DNA of 64,000 bases from Skermanella mucosa (GTDB taxonomy: Bacteria > Pseudomonadota > Alphaproteobacteria > Azospirillales > Azospirillaceae). Made by a program: the position numbers and the translations under genes. How positions within the stretch are numbered: position 1 is the first letter of the stretch; every line of letters starts with the position of its first letter. Of the stretch, positions 47,152 to 57,463 are shown piece by piece. The stretch lies in contig NZ_CP086106.1 of the NCBI RefSeq assembly GCF_016765655.2, forward strand, positions 4,391,001 to 4,455,000, in the 5' to 3' direction. Under the pieces are notes generated by a model. The model saw nothing but the letters and a program-made list of their open reading frames with translations, had not been told where the DNA came from and ran no database searches.

Positions 47152-48023
47152 GCCCCCGCGATATCGCCGCCGCCCTGGTCGTCATGGTGATCTGGGGCCT
47201 CAACTTCGCCGTGGCCAAGTACGGCCTGCGCGAATTCTCGCCCATGCTGCTGATGAGCCTGCGGTTCGCCATGGTGGCGGTGATGCTGCTGCCGTTCGTG
47301 GCGGTGCCGTGGGGACGCATGAAGGAGATCTTCGTCCTGTCGGTGTTGCTGGGCGGCCTGCATTTCCCGCTGATGTTCACCGGGCTGACCCGGGTGGACG
47401 CGGCGGCGGCCTCGATCGCGATCCAGCTCCAGGTGCCGTTCTCCTCCATCCTCGCGGCGATCCTCTACAAGGACAAGCTGGGCTGGCGGCGCGGCCTGGG
47501 CATGGCGATCTCGTTCGGCGGCGTGATCGTGATCGCCGGCGAGCCCCGGGCCATGGACGGCAGCTGGTACCTGGGGCTGGTGGTGGTGGCCGCGCTGATC
47601 TTCTCCATCGTCAACATCCAGATCCGCCGGATCGGCTCGATCAACGGCTTCTCGCTCAATGCCTGGATGTCCGTCATGGCGGCGCCCCAGCTGATCGCCG
47701 TCTCGCTGCTGATGGAGAGCGGGCAGATCGAGCAGATCAGGGCGGCGTCCTGGCTCGGCTGGGGCAGCATCGCCTACATGGCGATCATGGTCACCATCGT
47801 GTCCTACGCGTTCTGGTATCCTCTGGTGCGCCGCTACCCGGTCAACCAGACCATGCCGTGGACGCTGCTGGTGCCGGTGTTCGGCGTGCTGTCCGGCGTC
47901 CTGCTGCTGGGCGAGCCGCTGACGCCTGCCATGGTGGTCGGCGGGTCGCTGACGCTGGTGGGCGTCGCGGTGATCATGATCCGGAAAGCTCCGAAGCAGA
48001 ACCAGAACCAGTCGGCGACATGA
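47148..48023 (+). CDS. EamA family (DMT) transporter
   Basis: The 291-residue protein has ten hydrophobic segments in two EamA repeats, opening ALVVMVIWGLNFAVAKYGLR, the motif of the drug/metabolite transporter superfamily. The start is a TTG that overlaps the uup stop (TTGA). It probably exports amino acids or similar small metabolites. Its stop overlaps the amidase start. Confidence 0.92.
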   Translation: MSPRDIAAALVVMVIWGLNFAVAKYGLREFSPMLLMSLRFAMVAVMLLPFVAVPWGRMKEIFVLSVLLGGLHFPLMFTGLTRVDAAAASIAIQLQVPFSSILAAILYKDKLGWRRGLGMAISFGGVIVIAGEPRAMDGSWYLGLVVVAALIFSIVNIQIRRIGSINGFSLNAWMSVMAAPQLIAVSLLMESGQIEQIRAASWLGWGSIAYMAIMVTIVSYAFWYPLVRRYPVNQTMPWTLLVPVFGVLSGVLLLGEPLTPAMVVGGSLTLVGVAVIMIRKAPKQNQNQSAT

Positions 48024-48748
48024 CGCTCTCCCCGATCCCGCGATCTTCACCAAACCAGGAACCGCGCCCGGACGGCGTGCCGGTCGATATCCTGCTGGTC
48101 CACTACACCGGCATGCCGACGGGCGCCGAGGCCCTGGAGCGGCTGTGCGATCCGGCCTCCCGGGTCAGCGCGCATTATCTGGTGGACGAGGACGGCACGG
48201 TGTTCGCCCTGGTGCCGGAGGAGCGGCGGGCCTGGCATGCCGGCGTCGGCTTCTGGCTCGGCGAGCGCGACGTCAACAGCCGCTCGGTCGGCGTGGAGCT
48301 GGTGAATCCCGGACACGAATGGGGCTATCGCCCGTTCCCGCCGGCCCAGATGGAGGCCTTCGCCGCCCTGGCGCGCGGCATCCTGGATCGGCATGGGATT
48401 TTGCCCCACCGGGTGCTCGCCCACTCCGACGTGGCGCCGGCCCGCAAGGAGGATCCCGGCGAACTGTTCGACTGGCGCAGCCTCGCGGCACGGGGCATCG
48501 GGCTGTGGCCGGAACCGGACGCGCTGGACGACGGGCCGGGCTACGCGGTGGCGGAGGCCCAGGACCTGCTGGGCCGGTTCGGCTACGAGGTCGCGGCATC
48601 GGGCGTGCTGGACGCCCCGACCCGGATCGCGGCGACGGCCTTCCAGCGGCATTTCATCCCCGACCGGGTCGCGTTCGGCCTGGACCGGACCTTCATGCGC
48701 GTGCTCCGGGCGGCGGTCCGGCAGGCGGAAGCGCCCGTTTCCCGCTGA
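48020..48748 (+). CDS. N-acetylmuramoyl-L-alanine amidase (Amidase_2, AmpD/AmiD-like)
   Basis: The 242-residue product has the zinc ligands H28 (LLVHYTG), H135 (VLAHSD) and D145 (KEDPGELFDW), with K143 and E93 in catalytic places. A C-terminal peptidoglycan-binding segment follows (AQDLLGRFGYEV to the end). No signal peptide is visible, as for cytoplasmic AmpD, which recycles anhydromuropeptides; the extra binding domain is more like AmiD. The ATG overlaps the EamA stop. The neighbouring dcw cluster makes cell-wall recycling a natural fit. Confidence 0.93.
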   Translation: MTLSPIPRSSPNQEPRPDGVPVDILLVHYTGMPTGAEALERLCDPASRVSAHYLVDEDGTVFALVPEERRAWHAGVGFWLGERDVNSRSVGVELVNPGHEWGYRPFPPAQMEAFAALARGILDRHGILPHRVLAHSDVAPARKEDPGELFDWRSLAARGIGLWPEPDALDDGPGYAVAEAQDLLGRFGYEVAASGVLDAPTRIAATAFQRHFIPDRVAFGLDRTFMRVLRAAVRQAEAPVSR

Positions 48749-48784
48749 TTCCGGCCTCTTATCGCCTTCGGCATTGCAATTCTG

Positions 48785-48813
48785 TTGCATCGCACCCGTC
48801 CAGTGCCTAAGTT
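48785..48813 (+). promoter_or_regulatory. promoter of rnpB
   Basis: TTGCAT at 48785-48790, a 17-base spacer and TAAGTT at 48808-48813 form a good sigma-70 promoter. The predicted start about seven bases on coincides with the 5' end of the RNase P RNA. Confidence 0.65.
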
Positions 48814-48819
48814 CCCGGC

Positions 48820-49238
<419 letters not shown>

Positions 49239-49245
49239 CCCTTAA

Positions 49246-49260
49246 TTAAGATTTTCCTAA
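49246..49260 (+). promoter_or_regulatory. near-consensus CtrA site 1
   Basis: TTAA-N7-CTAA differs in one base from the CtrA consensus TTAA-N7-TTAA. It sits ten bases past the rnpB 3' end in the AT-rich dcw leader. Confidence 0.35.
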
Positions 49261-49485
49261 TTCAACTTTCAGGATGTTCCTGCCGGTCGTGGGTTTTCAT
49301 GGGCCGGAAGCTGGGACAATGATGGGACGTATCGGGATAATCCTGTGGACAAGCTGTTAATGACTGTTCCGCATGATTTCCGCGGCCGATTTTCCGATCC
49401 GAGTCGGTCAATGATTCAAGGACTCGTCGTTTGAGTTCGCCCGATCGTTATAAGAACATAAAGTGAACAAACTTCAGAGACGCTC

Positions 49486-49500
49486 TTAAGATTAACTTGA
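49486..49500 (+). promoter_or_regulatory. near-consensus CtrA site 2
   Basis: TTAA-N7-TTGA differs in one base from the CtrA consensus and lies about 250 bases before the mraZ start. It has the same orientation and spacer length as the first site. Confidence 0.35.
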
Positions 49501-49614
49501 TGTTTAGGTTCTCGCTAAAAAGCGTGGCATCCACAATCCAACCTTGAGGAAAGACGAACGCAGCCGCGAAATTTCTTGATTCCAAAGGCCAATTACTGGC
49601 AACGGCATTGACGG

Positions 49615-49649
49615 CCCATGAAATCCCATGTTATCCCATACTCACCCAA
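49615..49649 (-). promoter_or_regulatory. probable MraZ operator: four direct repeats at 10-bp period
   Basis: CCCAT, CCCAT, CCCAT and CCCAA begin at 49615, 49625, 49635 and 49645. Read on the minus strand these are four TGGGN boxes each separated by five bases, exactly the spacing known for the MraZ operator of E. coli, which has three. They end about 100 bases before the mraZ start. MraZ would repress its own operon by binding here. Confidence 0.75.
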
Positions 49650-49751
49650 GCTGCTGGGGCGGTACCCTTAAGGGCTAACTCCTGGGGCGAACCTAACCAA
49701 GGCGAAGGTGGTGCGGGGCCGATGGCTCGGACCGCAGGGCTTGAGGGTTAC

Positions 49752-50252
49752 ATGGCCATCTTCTTGTCCTCTTTCTTGAACAAGGTAGACAAGAAGGGCC
49801 GGGTGTCGGTGCCGGCTTCCTTTCGGGGCGTGCTGGCCAAGGACTCCCCCGAAGGCGTTGCGTCCAGCGTGATCGTGTTCCGCTCCCTACAGTTTTCTGC
49901 ACTCGAAGCGTGTAGCCCGGAGCATATGGACAGGCTGGCCGAAACACTGGATCAAATGGACATTCCGCCGGAAGAGAAGGACCTCTTCCAGGCGACGATC
50001 TTCGCCGGCTCGATTCAGCTGGGGATCGACGCCGAGGGCCGGATCCTGATCCCCCAGGACATGCTGGATTTCGCCGGGATCACCGAGCAGGCCTCGTTCG
50101 TGGCCAACAACAAGACTTTCCAGATCTGGGAGCCGGCCGCCCACGCCGCCCGCATGGAAGAGGCGCGCAAGCTCAGCCGCGCCGCCGGCCTGTCGCTCAG
50201 CAGCATCAGCCTGGCGGGCCGCCGGCCCGCCGCCGCCCCGGCGAAGGAATAG
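49752..50252 (+). CDS. mraZ: transcriptional regulator MraZ
   Basis: The 166-residue protein has two SpoVT/AbrB-like repeats: FLNKVDKKGRVSVPASFRGV near residue 8 and GIDAEGRILIPQDMLDFAGI near residue 90. The second has the DxxGR motif that contacts DNA. The ATG at 49752 follows GAGGG by four bases. MraZ is the first gene of the dcw cluster and an autorepressor in E. coli; the four upstream boxes support that here. Confidence 0.96.
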   Translation: MAIFLSSFLNKVDKKGRVSVPASFRGVLAKDSPEGVASSVIVFRSLQFSALEACSPEHMDRLAETLDQMDIPPEEKDLFQATIFAGSIQLGIDAEGRILIPQDMLDFAGITEQASFVANNKTFQIWEPAAHAARMEEARKLSRAAGLSLSSISLAGRRPAAAPAKE

Positions 50253-50261
50253 GAGGGCGGC

Positions 50262-51221
50262 ATGGCGACGACCTACGAACATGTCCCCGTCCTGCTGGAA
50301 GAGGTGGTGGCCGCCCTGGCTCCCCGGGACGGCGGCATCTATGTGGACGGGACCTTCGGCCGCGGCGGCTATGCCCGCGCGATCCTGGCCGCCGCGGATT
50401 GCACCGTCTGGGGGATCGACCGCGACCCGGCGGCGGTCGCCGCGGGCTCGGCCCTGGCGGAGGAATTCCCCCATCGGTTGAACGTCATCGAGGGTCCCTT
50501 CGGCCGGATGGACTCGCTGCTGCGCGAGGCCGGGGTCGAGGGCGTCGACGGCGTCACTCTGGACCTGGGCGTCTCGTCGCCGCAGATCGACGACCCGGCG
50601 CGCGGCTTTTCGTTCCGCAGCGACGGGCCGCTGGACATGCGCATGGGAAATCATGGGATGACGGCCGCCGACGCGGTCAATTCCCTGGGCGAGACGGAAC
50701 TGGCCGACGTGATCTACCGCCTGGGCGAGGAGCGGATGTCGCGCCGGGTCGCCCGCGCGATCGTGGCCGCCCGCTCCGAGCAGCCGATCGAGCGGACCGC
50801 CCGGCTGGCCGAGATCGTCCGGCGGGTCGTCCCGAAGAGCCGCGACGGCATCGATCCGGCGACCCGGACCTTCCAGGCGCTCCGGCTCTACGTCAACGAC
50901 GAGCTGGGCGAACTGGACCGCGGCCTCGCCGCCTCCGAGCGGCTGCTGCGCCCCGGCGGCCGGCTGGCGGTGGTCTCGTTCCACTCGCTGGAAGACCGCC
51001 AGGTCAAGGAATTCCTGCGCCGGCGGTCGGGCAACAGCCCGGCCCCGTCGCGTCACGCACCGGTGGAGCGGACGGCCGAAGCGGCGCCGACGTTCCGCCT
51101 GATCTCCCGCAAGCCGGTGACGCCCGGCGACACGGAACTCGTCAACAATCCCCGCGCCCGGTCAGCCCGGCTGCGCGCGGCCGAACGCACGAAGGCGCCG
51201 GCCTTCGAGGAGGCAGCATGA
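50262..51221 (+). CDS. rsmH: 16S rRNA (cytosine1402-N4)-methyltransferase
   Basis: The 319-residue product begins [20 protein letters not shown] and has the SAM site [16 protein letters not shown], then [20 protein letters not shown], the catalytic region of RsmH. It also contains [21 protein letters not shown] lies four bases before the ATG. It methylates C1402 of 16S rRNA and is the second dcw gene. Its stop overlaps ftsL by ATGA. Confidence 0.98.
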   Translation: MATTYEHVPVLLEEVVAALAPRDGGIYVDGTFGRGGYARAILAAADCTVWGIDRDPAAVAAGSALAEEFPHRLNVIEGPFGRMDSLLREAGVEGVDGVTLDLGVSSPQIDDPARGFSFRSDGPLDMRMGNHGMTAADAVNSLGETELADVIYRLGEERMSRRVARAIVAARSEQPIERTARLAEIVRRVVPKSRDGIDPATRTFQALRLYVNDELGELDRGLAASERLLRPGGRLAVVSFHSLEDRQVKEFLRRRSGNSPAPSRHAPVERTAEAAPTFRLISRKPVTPGDTELVNNPRARSARLRAAERTKAPAFEEAA

Positions 51222-51643
51222 TCAGCAAGTCCACGGTGATCTGGCTCGGTCTGGCGGGCCTGGCGAGCGGGGCATTGTTCCACACGAGCTACCGGGTGCA
51301 GGCGCTCGGCGAGGACCTGGCCGGGCTGAACCGCGCGATCATCCACGAACAGGAAGCCATCCAGATCCTGAAGGCCGAGTGGAGCTACATGAACGATCCG
51401 ACCCGGATCGAGGAAATGGCGCGCCGCCACCTGGTGCTCGGCCCGACCGCCGCCGGGCAGGTGATCGCCTCGGTCGAGACCATCCCGGCGCGGCTGCACC
51501 CGGTCGATCCCGACGCGCCGCAGGGCCCCGCGCTTGTCGCCGGGACGGTGCCGATGCCGTCGCGCAAGCCGGGCGCCGGCAGCCAGCCGGCAAGCCCGCC
51601 GGCCGGTTCCGTGGTGCTCGCCACCTACAAGGTGACGCAATGA
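51218..51643 (+). CDS. ftsL: cell division protein FtsL
   Basis: The 141-residue product has one N-terminal membrane helix ([17 protein letters not shown]), then a periplasmic coiled coil ([20 protein letters not shown], leading to [13 protein letters not shown]). A Pro-rich tail follows. FtsL, FtsB and FtsQ form the complex that activates FtsWI. Identification rests on topology, the WSYMNDP motif and its place between rsmH and ftsI. Confidence 0.93.
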   Translation: MISKSTVIWLGLAGLASGALFHTSYRVQALGEDLAGLNRAIIHEQEAIQILKAEWSYMNDPTRIEEMARRHLVLGPTAAGQVIASVETIPARLHPVDPDAPQGPALVAGTVPMPSRKPGAGSQPASPPAGSVVLATYKVTQ

Positions 51644-53394
51644 CCGGCATCCATGCGCCCCGCCACTGGCATATCGACCGCGCCCAGGCGACGGCGGCGG
51701 CCGGCGGCCGCACCGCCGAGCGGCGTACCGGGGGCCGCGCCGCGCAGGCTTTGGAACAGGCGCGCAGCCGGCTGATGGTGACCGTCGCGGTCTTTGCGCT
51801 CGCCTTCGGCGCGGTCGGCGTCAAGCTGGTCGATGCCACCGTGATGAGCCAGGGGGGAGACACGGGCCTGGCGCAGGCCGCCTCCGCCCATGCCATCCCG
51901 GCCAGCCGCGCCGACATCGTGGACCGCAACGGCGTGCTGCTGGCGAGCTCACTGGCGACCGCGTCGCTGCATGCCGACCCCAAGCTGGTGATCAACCCGC
52001 TGGAGGCGACGCAGAAGCTGACCTCCGTCCTGACCGACCTGGACTACCAGGACACCCTGGCCAAGCTGAAGAGCGACAAGCGGTTCGTCTGGATCCGGCG
52101 GAACCTGTCGCCGCGCGAGCATTACGAGGTCAACCGGCTCGGCATCCCCGGCCTCTATTTCCAGCGCGAGGAGCGCCGGGTCTACCCGAACGCCAACCTG
52201 ACCGCCCATGTCGTGGGTTTCACCGGCGTCGACAACAACGGCCTGATGGGAGTCGAGCAATCGTTCGACAGCCGCCTGAGGTCGTCCAGCGAGCCGGTCC
52301 AGCTGTCCCTGGACGTGCGCCTCCAGCACCTGGTCAAGCGGGAGCTCCAGAGCGCCGTGGACGAGTTCCAGGCCCTGGGCGGCGCCGGCATGATCATGGA
52401 CGTCAAGACTGGCGAGGTCCTGGCGATGGTCTCGCTGCCGGACTTCGACCCCCACGCCCCGACCAACGACGAGAACGCGCGCTTCAACCGCAACACGCTC
52501 GGCGTGTACGAGATGGGTTCGACGTTCAAGATCTTCAATTCGGCCCTCGCCCTGGAGTCGGGCAAGATCCGCATGGGCGACAGCTTCGACGCGACCAAGT
52601 CGGTCCGGGTCGGACGCTTCACGATCAGCGACTACCACGGCAAGAACCGTTGGCTGACCGTCCCCGAAGTCTTCATGTACTCGTCCAACATCGGCTCGGT
52701 CCGGATGGCGCTGGAGGTCGGCACGCCGGCCCAGCGGGCGCTGATGGACAAGCTGGGCCTGCTCAGGCGGTCGCCGGTTGAGATCCCCGAGGTCGGGGCG
52801 CCGATGGTGCCCAGCCCCTGGCGCGAAGCCAGCACCATGACGATCGCCTTCGGGCACGGTCTGTCGGTCAGCCCGATCCAGATGGCCTCGGCCACCGCCG
52901 CCACGGTCAACGGCGGCCTGCTGCACCCGCCCACCCTGCTGAAGCGCGATCCCGGCGACCCGGTACCCGCGGAGCGCGTAATTTCGCCACAAACCTCGGA
53001 CCAAATCCGCCGTCTGATGCGCTTGGTCGTGACCCAGGGCACGGCGACCGGAGCGGCCGCCCCCGGCTACGTGGTCGGCGGCAAGACGGGTACGGCGGAG
53101 AAGACCAGTGGGCGTGGCTATGCGAAGAAGGCCCTGTTGTCGTCGTTCATCGGCGCCTTCCCGATCCAGGACCCCCGCTACCTGGTGATGGCGATGGTCG
53201 ACGAGCCGAAGGGCAACAAGCGCACCTACGGCTACGCCACCGGCGGCTGGGTCGCGGCACCGCTGGCCGGCAGGATCATCCAGCAGATGGGGCCGCTGAT
53301 GGGCATCGCCCCGATCGACGAGAACCGGCCCGACATCCGCACGGCCACGGAAATCCATCTCAATCCCCGGGGAAGCACCCTTGCGTCTTACTGA
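51640..53394 (+). CDS. ftsI: peptidoglycan transpeptidase FtsI (PBP3)
   Basis: This 584-residue class B penicillin-binding protein has a membrane anchor near residues 46-66. The dimerisation domain starts ADIVDRNGVLLASS, and the transpeptidase domain has S294-TFK (active Ser, K297), SSN at 348-350 and KTG at 482-484. It cross-links septal peptidoglycan with FtsW. The ATG overlaps the ftsL stop. The basic, Ala-rich cytoplasmic tail of about 45 residues is longer than in E. coli. Confidence 0.97.
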   Translation: MTGIHAPRHWHIDRAQATAAAGGRTAERRTGGRAAQALEQARSRLMVTVAVFALAFGAVGVKLVDATVMSQGGDTGLAQAASAHAIPASRADIVDRNGVLLASSLATASLHADPKLVINPLEATQKLTSVLTDLDYQDTLAKLKSDKRFVWIRRNLSPREHYEVNRLGIPGLYFQREERRVYPNANLTAHVVGFTGVDNNGLMGVEQSFDSRLRSSSEPVQLSLDVRLQHLVKRELQSAVDEFQALGGAGMIMDVKTGEVLAMVSLPDFDPHAPTNDENARFNRNTLGVYEMGSTFKIFNSALALESGKIRMGDSFDATKSVRVGRFTISDYHGKNRWLTVPEVFMYSSNIGSVRMALEVGTPAQRALMDKLGLLRRSPVEIPEVGAPMVPSPWREASTMTIAFGHGLSVSPIQMASATAATVNGGLLHPPTLLKRDPGDPVPAERVISPQTSDQIRRLMRLVVTQGTATGAAAPGYVVGGKTGTAEKTSGRGYAKKALLSSFIGAFPIQDPRYLVMAMVDEPKGNKRTYGYATGGWVAAPLAGRIIQQMGPLMGIAPIDENRPDIRTATEIHLNPRGSTLASY

Positions 53395-54850
53395 CCTCGC
53401 CTCCTCCGACACCGCCCCGGCCGCGCCGCTCCAGGCCCGCGATCCCCTGATCGCGGGCCTGACGAGCGATTCGCGCGCGGTGAAGCCGGGGTTCCTGTTC
53501 GCGGCCCTGCCGGGGAGCCGGGCCGACGGACGGGCCTTCGTGGCCGACGCGGTGGCGCGCGGCGCGGTGGCGGTGCTGGGACCGGCCGGCACGGTGCTGC
53601 CGGACGGGACGCCCGACGGCGTGACCCTGATCGAGGACGAGAACCCCCGGCGCCGGCTGGCGCTGATGGCGGCCCGCTTCTACGGGCGGCAGCCGGCCCA
53701 TGTCGCGGCGGTGACCGGCACCAACGGCAAGACCTCCACCGTGCAGTTCGCCCGCCAGATCTGGGCCCTGCTGGGCCACCGGGCGGCCAGCCTGGGCACT
53801 CTCGGCATCACGGCGCCGGGGCTGGAGCGCTACGGCTCCCTGACCACGCCGGACACGGTGTCGCTTCACCAGGCGCTCGCCGAGCTTGCCGACGCCGGGG
53901 TCGACCATCTCGCCATGGAGGCGTCGAGCCACGGACTCGACCAGTACCGCCTGGACGGCGTGACGATCGAAACCGCTGGTTTCACAAATTTGTCACGCGA
54001 CCACCTGGATTACCACGGCAGTATGGAGGCTTACCTCGCGGCGAAGTCGATGCTGTTCGACCGCGTCCTGCCCCCCGGCGGGACGGCGGTGCTGAACGCG
54101 GACGCGCCCGAGTTCACCCCTCTGTCAGAGCTGTGTTCGCGGCGTGGTCATCGCCTGATCGGCTATGGCACACAGGCGAAGGAGCTTGCCTTGCGCGACC
54201 TGATCCCCCTGCCCCACGGACAGCGCCTGAAGCTGACCGTGCTCGGCCGGGACCACGACATCGACCTGCCGCTGGCCGGGCGCTTCCAATGCATGAACGC
54301 GCTGTGCGCGCTGGGCATGGCGATCGGCACCGGCGCCGACCCGGACGAGGCGGCGGCGGCGCTGGAACGGCTGGACGGCGTCCGCGGCCGGCTGGAGCAG
54401 GTCGCCCGCCACCCCTCGGGCGCCCCGATCTACGTGGACTACGCCCACACGCCCGACGCGCTGGAGACTGTGCTGAAGGCCCTGCGTCCCCACGCGGCTA
54501 AGCGGCTGGTGGTGGTGTTCGGCTGCGGCGGCGACCGCGACCGGGGCAAGCGGCCGGTCATGGGCGAGCTGGCGGACCGGCTGGCCGACCGGGTCATCGT
54601 GACCGACGACAACCCCAGGACCGAAGCGGCGGAGGCGATCCGGCGCGAGGTCATGGCCGGCTGCCCGGACGCCGAGGAGATCGGCGACCGCGCCGCGGCG
54701 ATCCGCGCCGCCGTCCGGGACCTGGCCGAGGGCGACGTGCTGGTGATCGCCGGCAAGGGCCACGAGCAGGGCCAGACCGTCGGCACCGTGGTGAGGCCGT
54801 TCGACGACGCCGACGAGGCGCGCGCCGCCCTGCGGGAGGCCCTGGTCTGA
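53381..54850 (+). CDS. murE: UDP-MurNAc-L-Ala-D-Glu:meso-diaminopimelate ligase
   Basis: The 489-residue Mur ligase has the ATP loop TGTNGKTST near 112-120 and the DNPR motif at 410-413 that binds meso-diaminopimelate, so it adds DAP rather than lysine. The start is a TTG at 53381, 14 bases inside ftsI. It adds the third stem residue. Its stop shares bases with the murF start (TGATG). Confidence 0.96.
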   Translation: MRLTDLASSDTAPAAPLQARDPLIAGLTSDSRAVKPGFLFAALPGSRADGRAFVADAVARGAVAVLGPAGTVLPDGTPDGVTLIEDENPRRRLALMAARFYGRQPAHVAAVTGTNGKTSTVQFARQIWALLGHRAASLGTLGITAPGLERYGSLTTPDTVSLHQALAELADAGVDHLAMEASSHGLDQYRLDGVTIETAGFTNLSRDHLDYHGSMEAYLAAKSMLFDRVLPPGGTAVLNADAPEFTPLSELCSRRGHRLIGYGTQAKELALRDLIPLPHGQRLKLTVLGRDHDIDLPLAGRFQCMNALCALGMAIGTGADPDEAAAALERLDGVRGRLEQVARHPSGAPIYVDYAHTPDALETVLKALRPHAAKRLVVVFGCGGDRDRGKRPVMGELADRLADRVIVTDDNPRTEAAEAIRREVMAGCPDAEEIGDRAAAIRAAVRDLAEGDVLVIAGKGHEQGQTVGTVVRPFDDADEARAALREALV

Positions 54851-56361
54851 TGGCCCAAGCTCCGATGGCCCAAGCCCCCGTCCTCTGGACCGCCGGCGAC
54901 GCCGCGGCGGCGACCAACGGCACCCTGAGCGGCGCCCCCGGCTGGCAGGCGGCCGGCGTGTCGATCGACAGCCGCACGATCCGGCCGGGCGACCTGTTCA
55001 TCGCGCTGAAGGGGCCGAACTTCGATGGCCACCGCTACGTGGCGCAGGCCTTGGCGGCCGGCGCCGCGGCCGCGCTGGTGTCGCACCGGCCGGACGGCGT
55101 CGGGCCGGACGCCCCGCTGGTCATGGTCGAGGACACCTTCGCCGCCCTCCAGGACCTGGGCTCGGTGGCGCGGCTGCGCACCAACGCCAAGGTCGTCGCG
55201 GTGACCGGGTCGGTCGGCAAGACCAGCACCAAGGAGGCGCTGGGCACCTGCCTGTCGGCATTGGCGCCGACCTTCGCCACGGCGGGCAGCCTGAACAACC
55301 ATTGGGGCGTGCCGCTCAGCCTGGCGCGCATGCCGGCCGACTGCACCTACGCGGTGTTCGAGCTGGGCATGAACCATGCCGGCGAGATCGGGCCGCTGTC
55401 CCGCCAGGTCCGCCCCGACGTCGCGGTGATCACGACCATCGAGGCCGTCCATCTGGAGCACTTCCCCTCGGTCGAGGCGATCGCCGACGCCAAGGCGGAG
55501 ATCTTCGAGGGCATGGCGCCCAACGGCGCCGTGGTCCTGAACCGCGACAACCCCCATTACGCCCGGCTGGTCGCCGCCGCCCGCACCCGCGGCCTGTCGC
55601 GTATCCTGGGCTTCGGCAAGGCCGACGACGCCAGTGCCCGGCTGACCGACTGCTCGATCCACGCGACCTGCAGCGCGGTGAACGCCGTGATCAAGGGGGA
55701 GGCGCTGCAATACTGCCTGGCGCTTCCCGGCCGCCACCACGTGATGAACAGCCTGGCCGTGCTCCTGGCGGTCCGCGCGCTGGGCGGCGACGTGGTCGCG
55801 GCGGCGCGGGCGATGGCGACGCTGAAGCCGATCAAGGGACGGGGTGCCCGCCGGCGCGTGCAGCTGGCCCAGGGCGCCCTGACCGTGATCGACGAGAGCT
55901 ACAACGCCAGCCCGGTCTCCATGGAGGCGAGCTTCCAGGTGCTGGCCAAGGGCGATCCGGGCGTCGGCGGGCGGCGCATCGCCGTGCTGGGCGACATGCT
56001 GGAGCTGGGCGAGCGCTCGCCCCTGCTGCACGCGGCCCTGGCCGAACCGCTGAAGGCCGCCTCGGTGGACCTGGCGTTCTGCGCCGGCCCCCACATGAAG
56101 CGCCTGTTCGACAGGCTGCCGGCCGACATGCGCGGCGCCTGGGCGCCGGACAGCGCGGCGCTGGCCCCCCTGGTGGCCGGGGCGGTGCGCGCCGGCGACG
56201 TCCTGATGGTCAAGGGGTCGGCCGGCAGCCGCATGGCCGCCGTGGTCGACGCGGTCGCCGCGCTGGATGCCGGTGCCGACACCCGTTCCGACCCAACCTC
56301 CCGAACGACTCCCGAAGATGCTCCCGACGACAAGGCGCACCGCGCCGCACGGCAGGGCTGA
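54850..56361 (+). CDS. murF: UDP-MurNAc-tripeptide:D-Ala-D-Ala ligase
   Basis: The 503-residue product has GSVGKTS at 120-126 and the family stretches SIDSRTIRPGDLFIALKG and NNHWGVPLSLARMP, plus the central LNRDNPHY. It attaches D-Ala-D-Ala to the UDP-MurNAc tripeptide. The last 40 residues are a disordered Thr/Asp/Arg-rich tail. It is coupled to murE. Confidence 0.97.
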   Translation: MAQAPMAQAPVLWTAGDAAAATNGTLSGAPGWQAAGVSIDSRTIRPGDLFIALKGPNFDGHRYVAQALAAGAAAALVSHRPDGVGPDAPLVMVEDTFAALQDLGSVARLRTNAKVVAVTGSVGKTSTKEALGTCLSALAPTFATAGSLNNHWGVPLSLARMPADCTYAVFELGMNHAGEIGPLSRQVRPDVAVITTIEAVHLEHFPSVEAIADAKAEIFEGMAPNGAVVLNRDNPHYARLVAAARTRGLSRILGFGKADDASARLTDCSIHATCSAVNAVIKGEALQYCLALPGRHHVMNSLAVLLAVRALGGDVVAAARAMATLKPIKGRGARRRVQLAQGALTVIDESYNASPVSMEASFQVLAKGDPGVGGRRIAVLGDMLELGERSPLLHAALAEPLKAASVDLAFCAGPHMKRLFDRLPADMRGAWAPDSAALAPLVAGAVRAGDVLMVKGSAGSRMAAVVDAVAALDAGADTRSDPTSRTTPEDAPDDKAHRAARQG

Positions 56362-56373
56362 GGCGATTCAACG

Positions 56374-57459
56374 ATGCTTTACCACCTGCTGTTTCCCCTG
56401 GCGGATGAGTTCATCATCTTCAATCTGTTCCGGTACATCACGTTCCGGACGGGCGGAGCGATCCTGACCGCGTCGGTGATCAGCTTCGTCTTCTTCCCGA
56501 CCCTGATCCGCTGGCTGAAGTCCAAGCAGGGCGAGGGCCAGCCGATCCGCAGCGACGGGCCGGAAACCCATCAGAAGAAGAAGGGCACCCCGACCATGGG
56601 CGGCCTGATGATCCTGATCGCGGTGATGATCAGCACGCTGCTGTGGGCCGACCTGACCAACCTGTTCGTCTGGGTCGTCCTGCTGGTGACCATAGGATTC
56701 GGCCTGATCGGTTTCGGCGACGACTTCCTGAAGCTGACCAAGCGCAACACCAAGGGCCTGTCGGGCAAGCTGAAGCTGGCCGGACAGATCGGCACCGGCG
56801 GCGCCGCAGCCCTGATCATCGCGGTGTTCGGCCAGGACACCGTGTCCCACGGGCTGGCGGTCCCCTTCATGAAGGACCTGCTGATCGACCTGGGCTGGTT
56901 CTTCGTGCCGATGGCGGTGTTCGTGATGGTCGGGGCCAGCAACGCGGTCAACCTGACCGACGGGCTGGACGGGCTGGCGATCGTGCCGGTGATGATCGCG
57001 GCGAGCTGCTTCGGCCTGATAGCGTACCTGGTCGGCAACACGGTCTTTGCCAACTACCTGCAGATCCACCACGTGCCGGGAACAGGCGAGCTGGCGGTGT
57101 TCTGCGGCGCCATGGTCGGTGCCGGCCTGGGCTTCCTGTGGTTCAACGCGCCGCCGGCCATGGTCTTCATGGGAGACACCGGGTCGCTGTCGATCGGCGG
57201 GGCGCTCGGCGCCATCAGCGTCATCACGAAGCACGAGCTGGTGCTGGCGATCATCGGCGGCCTGTTCGTGCTGGAGACCGTGTCGGTGATCGTCCAGGTC
57301 ACCTCCTACAAGCTGACCGGCAAGCGGGTGTTCCGCATGGCGCCGCTGCATCATCATTTCGAGAAGAAGGGCTGGGCCGAGCCGACCGTCGTCATCCGCT
57401 TCTGGATCATCGCCGTGGTGCTGGCGCTGGTCGGCCTGTCCACCCTGAAGCTGCGGTGA
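56374..57459 (+). CDS. mraY: phospho-MurNAc-pentapeptide translocase MraY
   Basis: The 361-residue protein has about ten membrane helices. Catalytic motifs are DDFLK near 116-120, NLTDGLDG at 193-200 and HHHFEKKGW near the C-terminus. It joins phospho-MurNAc-pentapeptide to undecaprenyl phosphate to make lipid I at the inner membrane. It begins 12 bases after murF, the first small gap after rsmH. Confidence 0.98.
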   Translation: MLYHLLFPLADEFIIFNLFRYITFRTGGAILTASVISFVFFPTLIRWLKSKQGEGQPIRSDGPETHQKKKGTPTMGGLMILIAVMISTLLWADLTNLFVWVVLLVTIGFGLIGFGDDFLKLTKRNTKGLSGKLKLAGQIGTGGAAALIIAVFGQDTVSHGLAVPFMKDLLIDLGWFFVPMAVFVMVGASNAVNLTDGLDGLAIVPVMIAASCFGLIAYLVGNTVFANYLQIHHVPGTGELAVFCGAMVGAGLGFLWFNAPPAMVFMGDTGSLSIGGALGAISVITKHELVLAIIGGLFVLETVSVIVQVTSYKLTGKRVFRMAPLHHHFEKKGWAEPTVVIRFWIIAVVLALVGLSTLKLR

Positions 57460-57463
57460 CGCC

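Noticed and set aside
49346-49354. TGTGGACAA resembling a DnaA box
   Set aside because: It differs from the consensus at a key position, stands alone, and dnaA, gyrB or other origin genes are absent.
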